Shown in pieces: positions 48,801 through 61,823 of a stretch of 64,000 nt of DNA. Numbering within the stretch: the first letter of the stretch is position 1; the number at the start of each line of letters is the position of its first letter. The stretch is from Trochalopteron elliotii (taxonomy: Eukaryota > Chordata > Aves > Passeriformes > Leiothrichidae), in assembly GCA_024734555.1 (NCBI GenBank), contig JANPWX010000077.1, positions 3,225,887 to 3,289,886 of the forward strand, in the 5' to 3' direction. The position numbers and the translations under genes were made by a program. The notes beneath the pieces are model-generated. The model was not told where the DNA came from, did not search any database, and saw only the letters and a program-made list of their open reading frames with translations.

Positions 48801-50058
48801 ATTCATTAAATTGCTGCCCAGCCACCCTCCCACAGCCTTGGCTTCTGGCTCTGTACTCTGCCCAAACTCCCTGGTCCTGGACACAGAGGGTAAGAGCTAA
48901 CAGGAGTCAGCTACTACAAACCACATGACACGTATGTTAGACAACGTTAATCTGGAGTCTTGTGAATGCGATAGCACAGATGAGGCCATTCACATGAATT
49001 TAGGCAGTGTTAAATTTATATATGTACATATATATAGGGAGTTTTAGAGCGGTCAGGTGATTTACATCCTACACTATTTGAAATTGGGACCCACAAAAGT
49101 CTGGGCATGTTGTCAGGGCACACAGATTTGGGTCAGAAGGCAGATTTGATTGCTGTGGGTTGTCACACAACTCTGCCAGGGGACACGGAGCAAGGGCAGA
49201 AAGAACAAACTGGGAACATGATGTGACAGGGACACTTGGTGCTGGAACTAAAAGTTATTGTGTCAGGTTGTTCTTGATGAGTTCAGAAGAACAAGTGGGC
49301 TCATTGGGTTGGACAAGGAGTCAGCCCTGTGCTGGAGGAAGCACTTGGAGGCATGGGGCATGCTAGTGGAGCAGGAAGGGCAGAGACTGACAGACAGGCC
49401 ACTCCTAGTTACACTCTCAGCTGCCACAGAGCCAGGGGCAGTGGTGCAGCTCCAGGAATCAGACATATCCCTGAGGATAGTGACAGGCTGAGGCTGCACC
49501 ATGATATAATGGTGGGCCTGGCTCGCCAGGAGCATGGCTGGACAGGACTGGCCAGTGGGAGTTGGAAACCAGCTCTGCTGCAGCATCACTGGGGCAGGGG
49601 ATGATGGCACTGGGGGGTGTCATAGGATCATGGGCTGCAGACAGAGGGTAGCTCTGGTGGGGCCAGATAGAGACAGCTGGTCCTCAGGACCCTGTCACAT
49701 ATGTATAAGTTCTACACAGCTATTCATTTTTACAATATATTGTAGCTGAATTTTTTAATAATATATAGTAGCTGATTCTCTAGTAGACCATTTAAAAAAA
49801 TTACTACTTTTTATCTTCATTATAGAGACCAGATTTCAGAGTAATATGTGGATTTCTAACTTCTGTATTTGTGGTGGTGATACCCTGCTTATCCTTTATG
49901 GATAGTCCTAAGCACCCAGTCTCAAAAATGTTTTTTAGCTGATTCCTTGTTGGAAAGAGAATGAGCAGAAATTCAACAGTGGTTGCTGTGCTAAAAGGAA
50001 TGTCATCATGATGGAGAAAAATAGGAATAGACAACTGACACTGCAGATTAATTCATAA
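48801..50058. other. Unassigned segment, G+C-richer from about 48800 to 49700
   Basis: From 49050 to 49700 the sequence is clearly richer in G+C than its surroundings and stays open in several frames (minus strand 115 codons at 49263-49610; plus strand 91 codons at 49329-49604). I recognise no domain in any of them and no named repeat. A palindromic GGTCCTCAGGACC lies at about 49679-49691. It may be an unnamed transposon interior or an old retroviral piece. Confidence 0.4.
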
Positions 50059-50125
50059 CATCATAGAATCAATCACTGAGGTGTGAAAAGTACCTTAGAC
50101 AGGGCCAGCCATCAATACCAGATTA
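50059..50125 (-). mobile_element. CR1 3'-end remnant, minus strand
   Basis: ATCATAGAATCAATCACTGA is a reversed CR1 tail. It is followed by AAAAGTACCTTAGAC and CAGCCATCAATACCA, which keep the spacing of the usual CR1 3' UTR. Only about 65 bases are recognisable. Confidence 0.72.
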
Positions 50126-53100
50126 ACACTTCTCTTAGCTGCTGTTGATTTTGTTTTATAAAATAATACAGGTGATGGTGGTAAAAAACCCCTTACTTAT
50201 TCAGTATTTCAGCTCTTAAACAGTCAAATTTCACCTTCGTTTTATAGGCAGTATGTATGCCTTAATTTAAACTATATATTCTATTTTTTTCGCTTCCTCT
50301 CAAACTGATACGTGATTTATTAAAGACTTTTAGGTATTTTATGCTTTATTTAGATTTTTAGGTATTCATTTTTGGCACATTATTGATTCTGCTGGAAAAA
50401 TAAACTGTAACAGCATAGTTTTACACCTCAGAAAATAATCTGCAATTAAATCATCTGGACAAATGAAATTAGTTTATACTCTTTGTGAAAACAGTGGCTG
50501 AACTTCTCTCTCATTTGCAGGTCATTTATCATTTCCCTTTTTATTTTCAGGATTTGACAAGTAAGAATTTTCCACTTTCTGCTTCACAAAAATTGTATAA
50601 TTGTGTTAGATATGCTCAAGATCACATATACTTTGAGAATTAATATGAGAACAACTACAAACTACAGCCATTTTTTTTCCTTTTAGAAATTGGATTTTCC
50701 CCATTTTTCCTCCTTCTGTAGTCAGGAGGAAGTGGAGGGTATTTAAAAAAGAAAATCCTAAAAGCCTTTGAGGTTTTATTTCAACAATTTGTGTGCATTA
50801 TTTGTAACCTCTCACCTGCTTCATATCTGTGTCTTTAGTATTCACTTAGTGTATGTTTACAGTCCAGAAAAAACTCTCATTATTGTACATACTTTGGCAA
50901 AAGATACAGTGGTGATTTAGTAGCAATTTATGAACACTATTCTAAGCTTCCTGAAGTGGACACAAACCTTATACATTGAATATGAAAAATACAGCACTTG
51001 AACATATATTTTTTCATAACATAAACTGCCTTGAGTGTCACAATTAGGATGGCAGTGATTTTCAGTTAACTGACTTTTACTGATCTGGTGCATACACAAT
51101 TGGACAATTCCACAAATTACAGCAATATCATGTAAACACTTCCAACACTCCAAACTCTGTCTTCCCTTTCCCTACATTTACATTTTTATCCCTTTTCCCG
51201 CATTCAGTATGCATCTATTATCTCCTGTTCTGTCACTTTAGAAGAGTATCAGTCTGAAAGAGTGTCACAGATCCTGAGTTTTCCTGTGACTTCATGGGAT
51301 TAGTTTTTACATGCTTCTATTGAGACTGTGGCTACATCAGAAATTTTAAGATCTTTGGTGTTTTTTGAACATTTGTGAACACTGTTTTCTTTTAAATTCA
51401 TACCTACACTTTCTACCAAATAACTAAAAATGGCACATATAAAGTATTTAATTGACAGGAGCAAGTCTGAGGTTTCTTCTTGCCTGTTATAAAATAATAA
51501 TGCATAAAAGCCATCTAGCCATCCATCAGGACAATATTTTTCTTTATCTGTTCACATAAAGACCAGAGCTATTACTTGAGATGACCACTGGTCATTGCAA
51601 CCAAAGGTACTGTCCAAATTGCTCCAAGACAGTTTTACATTACACAGGATAAATGACCTGCAGAGTCACAATACTGAAATCCAAAGCAATCTCTGGTTTT
51701 ATTTCCACAAAGCTAATCTCTTGATTGGCATAATGAGTATTTGAGTTATTACATTAAAATATTGTAATTATATTCTAACATGCAAGGTTAAAACTAAAAA
51801 AAACCCAAGCTTTCATAGACATTTCATAGAAGTTAATGTGCTTTACTTGCAATTTCACAGAGTAATACGATGGTAATAGGAGTGAAGATTAAAAATAATG
51901 GAAGTTTCTTTTGATTGCCCTTTGCAAATTCTTTTCCTTTAAAGTCTTACATGTGAGTTCAAACAGGCCACCTACAGAAGAAACTGAAGACTTCTAGTTG
52001 TTTTAAATAAATTTTAAGGTAACAATGCTCTTTACTTTTTCTCTCTGAGTAACTGGAATTATCATGGATTTCTAAATTGATGTGTATAAATCTTCACTGC
52101 AGTGTATGTTCATTTAATTAAAAAACTAAGGGAGAAATTTTAGGTTTTAAAAATCTTAAAAAAAGAAACTTTTCTTACTCAGGAAGGCAAAAAAATGCAA
52201 ACAGTATTTACCTTGATTAAATTAGACATTTTACTAAATGATAAAAAAATGTAGGCAATGCTTCAGATCTGCCATGTTCGTATTCACTTTTTTTAACAGC
52301 AGTCTTTTAAGACTGGGAAGATTATTAGATGTCTTGACATAGCTCCAAGTCCACTGTTGTTTCAGCCAGACCCTCTTGAATTCTCATAATCACATTCCCC
52401 AAAACTTTGTCCTGATAGAGGATAAATATTCAATAAAAAAGCTCAGTGAAGTACAATGTAAATTTTATGACAGTGCAGTTTTTTTCCCCAGTCTACATGT
52501 TCAGCCTGGTTATCTAGTGCAGGAAAAAAGCCCAAAGTAATTCAGTTTTCTTCATTTTATATTATTCCATCCTATTCGACTGTAGAGGCAGTTCCACCCA
52601 AAGGAGTGATCATCAGACAAGAGAGACTACACCTATTAGGCTTGGTTAGTGTTTGAACACCGAGGTGTTCAGAGCATGTGTGATATTCTATCTCCTTGCA
52701 AGTCAGTGAGAAAACTCCCACTAACTTTTCAGAAGTTACAATTCCATGAGAGGATTCAGGCTAGCACTGCCAGAGTTAGAGCAGACTATAGCCCTAAACA
52801 CTTCCCTTGCTGGTGTTAGTACCCTAGAAAATCTCACTGTACCCACTAGAGCAAGAAAGGTGTGTAAAATCTTTTCAGTAGTAATATTAGATGATCCTAT
52901 CCTTTACCCACTACAGGACCAACACAGCTGTCTCGCCCCTTCTACTTCTAACATTTTTTTCATGCAGCAGGAAAACCGACCTCTGATTTCCACTTTCCAG
53001 AGGCACCTCCCCCTACCTCTATATTTGGCCTAGACAAACATTCAGTGCAACAGATCTTTCTGAAGACTAATCAAAACACATCCATCTGACTAAAGAACAA

Positions 53101-56100
53101 AGGATACCTGTTTCCATTTCAGACTTTTTCTGGACTTCAATCTGATATTTTGTTCCAAGATGGATGAAAGCAAGTTGTTCTGTCACTATCAGGCTTTCAG
53201 GTACAGAGCATGAAGTGTATTTGCAATTTACTGAAGTGTATTTGCAATTTTTTCTTCAGCTCTCATTTGTTTGGATTTTAAAATATTTTAAAATAAAACT
53301 GTAATTTTTATATTTTTACCATGCCTATGCATCAGGAATTATAAATAGTCCAACTATCAGTAAGAAGAAAGTTTTCTTACTTTAAAGATGTGGTTTTTTC
53401 AACAATTGGAATGACACAGAGTGGAAACTGCACTTGGAAAAGCTTGTCTCAATCACAGGATTCATTTGCTGCAGCCTGACTCCTTAACCTCTAGAAATGA
53501 CTGATTTGAACCCTACACATAAGCACATTTAAATGTCATAACCTACTCATTAGAGGGAAGAACAGGAAGATTAAAAAAAATCCAAAGAAACCCTAAGTGA
53601 AGATTGATTTTGTATGCACTTGCTCACACATATCTTAAAGTTACAATAGCACAGCTAAGAATAATTACTGAGGAAAAGGACAGAGAGCTGAGATGAACTC
53701 TGTGAAGTTCAAATGTGCAAATTCCCTCTGTTCTAAAAGTGAAGTGACATTCTCTGACTTGGGTGGGAATTTGCATAATGTGGGAAATCTTGCTTCTTCA
53801 TATAGTTGTGCTTGCTCTGGAATTATCAATTTTCAAGGAGCATTTCAAAATGTATGCAAAAAAGGGCTGCTCTTGAACCTCTATATTCTCATATCCATTT
53901 GGAACACACATCAGGGGTTTGCTCTGACTCTCCCGTAATACTGCTTACATGACAACGATCAACTTCTTAAATAGCCACCACAGAAAAATAATTAAAGGCA
54001 AGTTTAGAAGAAACAGAAATTGTTACAGAAATCATCTCAATGTTTGAAAGCAAATCTTGTTTTGGTTCAAGGTCATACTGTGTAACTATGTGTTGCCAAT
54101 GTCACACATCTTGGAAAAAACTATTTCAGAAAGCACAGGTGTGCATCAGGCAAACAAAGCTATTTTAAGTGCCTGTGTTTGCTTTTCCAGTGCAGCACAT
54201 TTCTATATTGCTTTCATCTGTCCATGTGGACTTTGCAAGGAATCAGGAAGATTAAGCTGAACATGTAATCACCAGTAACTGTAGGTACACAGAGACTTTA
54301 AAGAGTCTTATGATTTATATCCTTTGTCTCACATTCTATAATAACATTAACATTGTAGGTTTGAAGAATGTTTGCAAATGATGAAACTATTTTTGTTAAA
54401 ATCAAATATGAGTAGAACTTTTACTGAATCCCTGAAAGATTTTTAGAAGTTAGCACAGCTGAAAAGTATCGTTAAGAAAAGCTTGGTTTGTTTTTTGTTG
54501 CTTTTTTTAGTTTTTGATTTTTCTTCTTTTCATTTTCTCCTTACCCAACTTTTCAAATGAAAAGCTGAATATTCAAATGCTCTAATTTTCAAAAAGGTGA
54601 CTAGTCCAATTTCATTCATTCTCTCTAAGCACCACATTAAAAAAAACCTGAATCTTTGGCCAAGTAAGGCCATTTTAGACATTAAGAGACTTTCCAATTT
54701 TGTTCCTCGATGTCTAAGTCATTGTAGGCTTAGGGATTTGATATTTCTCTAATGCAATTTCTTATTTGTGTACTTGGGATAATATTTTACTTCTTCAGTA
54801 AAAACAACATTATGAGAAGAAATATGTAAGAAAGTTATTCCATGTTGCACTAGTGAGAAGAACATAACATTGGCGCCAGTGAGTCTGAGCTATGAATAAT
54901 TTTAGTGGAGGTAAGGTAAAGGATTTGAAGCTATTCAGGAAGTATCACAAAATTTCTGCATAATGATGGTTGAAAAAAATACCCTCATACATTCATTTAT
55001 TTATGCTACAATTCAAAAGCTTATGTAATAGCATTCAACTATTTAACATCCACTTGAATTACTGTACACTGTGACTGTTATTAAATAAAACCAAGGGCTT
55101 TTAATGGGATTTCTCACACTTTTCCAATTCTTACTATTTCTATATTAAAAAAAAAAGAACAGTTACTGTGTTTTATTTTGTTTCCTGAGCATTTTTATCT
55201 GCAGAATTTGGTGAAAAAAAATATTAAGTTTCAAGGCACCTGTGAAATGTCACAGAAAAGAAAATGCATAGACTGCTTTCTGCCCCCACCCCCCTCTTTG
55301 TACAGTTGTCCTTGGCAAGATGAAATAAGTGAAATGAATCATGTGCTGTCACCATTATTGAGCAAGTCCTGATAGCTTTAGCTCGAGGTTAAGGTTAGAA
55401 AATCTCTCTGAAAATTACAGTTTGCTTTCTCTCTCCATATCTCAGGCTGAAATGTCTGTTTTTAAAATCTGTTTCTCCCTCCTTCCAAATCGATGCAATC
55501 AGGCTTTGCTGAAAAATTGAAAAATTATGTTCTTCAGCTTTTGCGTGTTTCTCTGAAAGCAAACAAAAACTCTTGACATTTTCTTGAACTCCTCAGGTAT
55601 GATTCCATATTATTTATCCAGAGGTCCTGTCTTCACATCTGAAAGCAGACTCTGGTTGTTCTTTTCCCTGATGGCAGATTTGTTTGCTGATTAATATTAC
55701 TATATTAATACCATAAATAATATTACTTCTTTTTCTACACACATTCTAATTTTAAACACATAGAAAAGGTATTCTGCTAATTCATTTTTTTTTCCAAAGT
55801 ATGACTTGAGCAGATTTAAGCATTTCACAAAAATGATGCTATAGAAATTAGAAGCGTCTGTAGTGTACCAATTCTGGAAACAGATATGGTTGCTCTTTCA
55901 ACCCACTTATTGTAAAATGAAGCTGGAAATAAACTCTCACACTATCAAGTGCTGTGATAAAATCTCAGGGCTGGGCTGTCTCTAACCACCAAGCTCAAGA
56001 ATCTATGTGTACATGTCACACCTCTTATTCAGTTTGCTTTGACTTGCTTGATTTATGTAGAAACCTAAAATCAGAATAGGAATAGTGATGTGGTTTGAGA

Positions 56101-56934
56101 ACATGGCAGACACATCTGGATCCCAGAACCTGTAAGCTTCACTGTACCCAGTAGTACAATAATATGCAGACAGCAGAGATTAAAAAATAAATCGAGAATA
56201 GTTACATAAAGGTAACTTTTCTGTTTTGTTTTCTGTGTGTAGTTAATTGAAAAGGGGCTGAAAATATCCACAATTTCACAGACAGGAAATGAATAAATAA
56301 ATAGTGATTAATGTGATCTATGGAAGTCAAGCTCTCTAGAAAAGAATAAAAAACATTCCTTCCTAATTTAAAATTAATTTTATAGAAGGTCCCTGGTGAC
56401 CTGAATTCTGAGGAAGAGAATGATGTAAGTCAATGAAACATTTGTTTCTGTGTCTGTGAATAACTTAGAAGCATATGGTAGATGGGATACAAGATCAGGC
56501 CATTTAACTGCAAATATACCCTATAAATATGAATCAATACTTGTGCACTCAGATTTGTTGCCTAAACAAAAGTGTCCAGTGCCATCTTTTTTATGGCACT
56601 ATCCCACATGTATATACCATCTGTCTTTCCAGAGAGGACTGGTGTCCTGGAGTCTTGTGCTGTATCTGACAGAATTGTGCAGATATCTTCTGTCACCACA
56701 CATATTTATGTAGACAAGTTAACCAAGTCCCTAATCAGTACAGGTAATAGAACCTTAGAGCTATTAAGCTGACCAAATGAAGGTGCCTGGTTTACAGTGA
56801 CATGAGCAGCCTTCAAGGTAACATTGATCATACTGACTGAAGGCTTGATGTAGGTTCACTTTTATACTATTTGATATACTGAGGATCTGGGACATTTCAA
56901 ACTGTAATGCTTTTCTAACTATGGGCAAGTTTAC
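50126..56934. other. Long unassigned A+T-rich tract, no gene seen
   Basis: About 6.8 kb without a supported gene or named transposon. Small structures inside it are an 8-bp inverted repeat at 52654-52671 (TGAACACC, GA, GGTGTTCA) and a 21-bp tandem duplication at 53211-53252. Frames are at most 95 codons; none shows a domain. Confidence 0.6.
53211..53252. repeat. 21-bp tandem duplication
   Basis: The unit TGAAGTGTATTTGCAATTT plus two bases occurs twice head to tail, the first 19 bases identical. This is a simple recent duplication. Confidence 0.93.
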
Positions 56935-56992
56935 ATTGAATACAGTGATCCTTATGGGTATTTTCCAGCTTGAAATGTTCTAGGATTCTATT
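56935..56992 (+). mobile_element. CR1 3'-end remnant, plus strand
   Basis: GTGATCCTTATGGGTATTTT, then CCAGCTTGAAATGTTCTAGG and ATTCTATT, follow the order of the CR1 3' UTR and octamer tail in plus orientation. Nothing further upstream is recognisable, so it is a very short or very decayed copy. Confidence 0.7.
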
Positions 56993-58635
56993 ACTTTGTG
57001 AAATGTGAGCAGTGTGAATACCTATTTACACCAAGAACTGTCAGTTTGTGTCATTCTTTGACAAATGCAGTTGAAATACTGTGTTTAAAACAAGCAGGCA
57101 GTAGAAGTGTGGCAAAAAAGTTTACATCCCTCATTATACAAATTTTCCATCTATTTTTTTTTTCTCTTTAATTCCCTTAATGAACATTAGAGTTAATTTT
57201 GTTTCCTGCTAGTTTCATTGAGGGCTTGATTCTGTTGCCACACCTAATTTTGTACATCATGAAGATGTTTGTGTATAAACTGCTGAGCCCCTAGCTGCTC
57301 CTCCAAAAGGCAATGGTTCTTGTGTAGCCTTGCCACACTGTGTGAACATTTCAGGTACATTAAGAGATCTCTGAATACAACATGCACTTTCCTTTAGGCA
57401 AGGAAATTAACCCCAATATTTCACAATGAAAAAACAATTAAGAGTTTTGTTAATGGCTCCAGCACACAAAAATAGTGGCAATTATATGCAAAACACCAAT
57501 TCAAATAAAGTTTATGCACGAAAAATGCAAGCAATATTCTTAACTGGTGTTTCTGGAGTAAGAAGACACAGTGGGTTAACAATCCAGTGACTTATTCTCA
57601 CTTACAGTCATCTGATACAGAATGCCATTCTACTCAGATACATTTAAAATGAAACACAATTTTTTTCAGTGCTACTTCACACTGTGAAATGATGTAAATG
57701 AAAATTAAGTCTTGGATTTCCCTTACAGTGTATTTTGCTGAGTTCTCACTACAATTACATTCACAGAAATTTAGAAGTAGTTATGAGATTGCAGCCAGTA
57801 AGAATGCTACTCACTATTTCAAATCCTATTTTAAGGTTTCTGTTAATTTCATGTTGTGTAGGCTAAATCATTGAGAATGATGCAGATTGGATTTTCACTT
57901 AGTTGAACGTTTGAAGTTAAAAGTATGCTTAGGAACATTTTTTTCTTTAGTTTTACTGCTTCAGACTGAAATGGTTTGATTTCTCCCTCCTGACAAGGAA
58001 GTCAAATGAGTATTTTTGGTTATTTCAAAACAATATCCTTTAAATGATGCAAATTGAGTATCTAGAAATCCAACAAAGAAATTCACAATCTGGTACCACA
58101 TAAGTGATGGAGGAGATCAGAGTGAGGTTTGAAAAGTATCACCCTATCTAGCCTTTTATAAAGTGGAAAAAATATTTTGGAGTCTAGGTTTTATAATTTA
58201 ATATCTGAAAGTTGTGCTTGTTTGTTTGTTTTCCTAGGGTTCTGCCAGTTTTTATAAGAGATTACCTAAGAATGGAAGGCAGAAATATTCTTTTAAGTAG
58301 AAACATTTTAAAAATAAATTTTAGAATTCTTTGTTCATAGAGAATGCATAAAAATATTCAGTGTTTGTTCTGCAGCAGGGAAATGGAGGAGTAGGGTGGG
58401 TATTGAGAAAGGCAGAGATGTTGCAAGTTCCTTTCTGGCTTTTAATAAAAAAGATCCAACAACAAGATAAAATTGTCTATTAAGACAGAATTAGAAGAGG
58501 AATATAGGTAAGTAAATATTAGACACTTTGAAAGACTGCAGGAAGAACCCATTCAGGCAACATCCATGCAGAATCAGATGGCCACAGGCTGGATATTCTC
58601 ACTTCATACTACACAGATCCTCAGACCCCTCAGTG
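56993..58635. other. Unassigned A+T-rich sequence, no gene seen
   Basis: No gene or named repeat seen in this stretch. Confidence 0.6.
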
Positions 58636-58641
58636 GGATAT

Positions 58642-59165
58642 TGTTGCAGCAACCCTCTCATTAGAGGACAGAAATGAGCCAAGACGGACTTCTCGTTTAT
58701 CACAGCATGAAAAGGGTCCTGCTTTATTCCTCTTTACAGCTCAGCCATCCTGACTCCAACCATTCACTGACTCTGGCTGCAGCAAGCTCCTGCTGTAGGT
58801 TTCCCTGGCAGCCTCTGACTGCTGTTTATTTCTGGCTAAACTGTGACTGCAGGTATTAGTTGGAAGACTCTGAATGCAGGCTTTTACCTGGCTAGACTAT
58901 GCAGGTTCCAACTACAGGCTCTTACTGCACACCCAGACTGACTTCACAGCACTGATTCTCTCTCCCCAGGTTCCTTCTTCATGATACCCTCTTCCTCAAC
59001 GTTCCTCCTCTTTCATAATTTCCCCTCACTAGCTAACCCACTCCCTTTTATCACACTTATCTTTACTGGCTATAGCTGTGACTCATCAGGGGCGAGGCTG
59101 AACGGGGTAATTAACACAGCTGTTACTTATCAGGGGCAAGGTCACCTGTGTTCCCTTCTCCTACA
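58642..59165 (-). mobile_element. ERVK-like solo LTR, copy 2, minus strand
   Basis: A 524-bp LTR flanked by a perfect 6-bp target duplication, GGATAT, at 58636-58641 and 59166-59171. Plus-strand ends are TGTTGCAGCAACC and CTCCTACA, so the minus strand runs from TGTAGGAG to TTGCTGCAACA, with canonical TG...CA. TTTATT at 58723-58728 is AATAAA on the minus strand. A GTGATAAAAGGG on the minus strand (about 59046-59057) is a possible TATA element. It is the same family as 47930-48603, with roughly four fifths identity by eye. The target duplications differ, so the two are separate insertions and not the ends of one provirus. Confidence 0.92.
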
Positions 59166-59171
59166 GGATAT

Positions 59172-61330
59172 TACATAACTTTCTTACAAGAGAACAGATA
59201 TTTTTATACAGAATTTGCTGCAATTTTAGATAAAGGCAAGGCTTAAGTGATGTAATTGCCAGGACCAAGTGGGAGCTGTCTGGAGGCTCCTTGTTCTGAG
59301 TTTATCTGTAGCCAAGAGTTTTGTGCAGCTCAAGAGAGCCTGAAGACCACCCTGGACACACAGCACAGTGCAGCAGAGGCTTGCACCTACCCAGGTTAAG
59401 TGTACTGTGGATCACTAATCCCTTTATTTCCAGAAGCTTCCTGGGCAAGATCATTACAGTGACTGAAAGTATTCTGGAAAGTAAGACCATCCAAAAATCT
59501 CCAAGATAATGAAGTGTTTATCCTCTAGGTATGTTTAGCCTTTAGAGGGTAATACGAAAAAGCCGTAGCAGAAGCATGTTTTAGTCAGTGTAGCTGAAAC
59601 TGAGTATTCCCCAAGGACAAATTCAGCACAAGAAAATAAAATGAACTTGGGATCTTTCTGAAATGTCCCCTGCATAAATTCAGTTTAATTCACATGAGCT
59701 GTGAAAGGAGAACCCTTTGATAAGGAAATATATTCTTATAGTCTTATGAAGTTAAATATAAAAAGTCTATTCTCTCCACTGCCATTCACCGTAATTGGAT
59801 TTCTGTCTGAATAGTTTGACTGAATGCTGCAAGATCAACAAAGATGGCAGAATCTCATCCTAAATTTCAGTAAAAGTCCCATAAGACAAGAGACATCCAT
59901 GTAAGAGTCAGTTTTACAACACAAAATCCAATAATTTATGCTTTCATCTGCAGGATAAAAATTATATGAAAAAGGCTAGAGTTTTACCAGATAAATGTAC
60001 CAGTCTAACAGTCTAAATGGGTGCATAACTGTCACTAGGTTCCTTGTTATTTAGCAAGAAAACCTCAGTGATACATTAGCCATACAATAGGGGTTGCTAA
60101 GTAACAAAGAAAAAAACATTTGACGATAACGGAGGCTTACTTGTAACCACAAGAAAATAAAGCTTATGGGCTTAGTAAAGAATAACAGAAGGTAAAGAAA
60201 ACTTATGATATATTTTTTTTTCTTTTTCCTTAAAAAACATACACCTATTTAGATCTCACATCTTGTATTTTAAGTCAATCCTTGGTTTATTTCTTTTTAA
60301 TGCCAAAATGAGATCTCATTTCCTTTTAAGTGCTACTGAACATGGACTAGACATATACTTTTCTCCACTGTAGGTAAATATTTAAAAGCAAGATTTCTAT
60401 CCTGCATATACAGATGGTCACCCTCACATTTAAGTGGAGGCTTGTTTTGCATCATAGGTCTCTGGTTCAAACCCTTAGTGATAGGCTTTTTAGAGAAGGA
60501 GAAAATCACTGTTCAGACAGGTACTATATTGCTTTGTGATGTACCAGTATGCTTCAACAAAAATCACTTCCCAAACTAGCTCCTCCAAATGGAATGAGGA
60601 AAAATTATGTTTACATTTTAAGTTTTCTGATATGAACTGGATTTTACTTATGAAATTGATGTTTGTTCTTGGAATTATGCTAGTCTAATGCTGAATGGTA
60701 AGATTCACATATGACTTACTAAGCCATGGTTAAGCTGGGATAAAAGATCTCAGAAAATACATACTAGTCTTACAGGAGTACAAAATTTAAAGAGGTAGAA
60801 ATATTAAATATATATGAGTTAATGTAATGCATTTCTCTTCACTGAATATTTTTAATGGAACTTAATAGGAACAAAATCATTAGGGAATTGTTGAATGTGG
60901 AGTTTTAATGGAAGTGTTTTGAAACATATAGAACTGTACTAAGAATTGTGTCCATTAAAACTCTTCTGTACTTTATGATATGAAAATTTCCTTTTTTATC
61001 TATTTATTATAGCATTCATTTAGCTTTGGGTGTAAAAATCTATGAAAATAAACAAAAATAGGTTTTTCAATCGAGGCATATGCGTAATGTACTACGTACT
61101 TCTCTGCATCCAAGAAAAATAAACCCTGCCTGCTTTTTTAAAATTTGGTTCTAAATGAAACTAACCTATGACAATTAGTTGTAAGTAATGTGCTGTGGGT
61201 TTATTCCTCAAAGAATACATACACCTTTTTTTTTTTTTTAAGAAAAAAAGGCTTCAAGTTCATACATTTGTTTATAGGTAGCTATTTATTTTCATTGCCT
61301 GGAGAAATAGAAAATATTTTTTTGTAAAAA
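59172..61330. other. Unassigned sequence, no gene seen
   Basis: The first 250 bases are a little G+C-richer and hold short frames on both strands (59302-59509) without a domain. The rest is A+T rich. No named repeat seen. Confidence 0.55.
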
Positions 61331-61823
61331 GAGAAGGAACCTTAAAGATTCTCTAGCTTGAACACCTCTGTCATGGCCAGGGACACCTTTCACTAGAAAA
61401 AGTTGCTCAAAATCCCATCCAGCATGGCCTTAAACTCCTCCAGGGATGGGGAATCCACAACTTTCCTGGCAACTTGTTCCAGTGTCTCCCCACACTCTCA
61501 GTGAAGACGTTCCTAATTGTAAATCTAAACCTTCTTTCTTTCAGTTTAAAACAATTACTCCTTGTCCTGTCACTGTATCCCTTTGTAAAAAGTCTCTCTC
61601 CAGCTCTCTTTCCCCGTAGAAGGTTGCTAGAAGGTCTCCCTGGAGCCTTCCCTTCTCCATACTAACCCTAACTCTCAACCTGTCTTCATAGGAGAGGTGC
61701 TCAAGCCCTCTGATCATCTTTATGGTCTTGTTCCAACGGGTTCATGTCTTTAATATGTTGAGGTCCCAAGCAGGACACAGCTAGACAAGAGTGAGAAGAG
61801 GTAGGGAGTCACATCCCTTAGAC
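61331..61823 (-). mobile_element. CR1 LINE 3' end, minus strand
   Basis: The order is standard CR1: GAACCTTAAAGATTCTCTAG, CATGGCCAGGGACACCTTTC, CTCCAGGGATGGGGAATCC, CTCCTTGTCCTGTCACTG, GTCTTCATAGGAGAGGTGCT and CTCTGATCATCTTTATGGTC. A shortened match to the CACTCCAGG-type region ends near 61823. The octamer tail itself is lost. It is about 490 bases, 5' truncated, with ORF2 disrupted; the 63-codon plus-strand frame (61474-61665) is a shadow. Confidence 0.94.

Noticed and set aside
47930..59165. A full-length ERVK provirus between two LTRs
   Set aside because: The LTRs carry different target duplications and there is no retroviral coding sequence between them.
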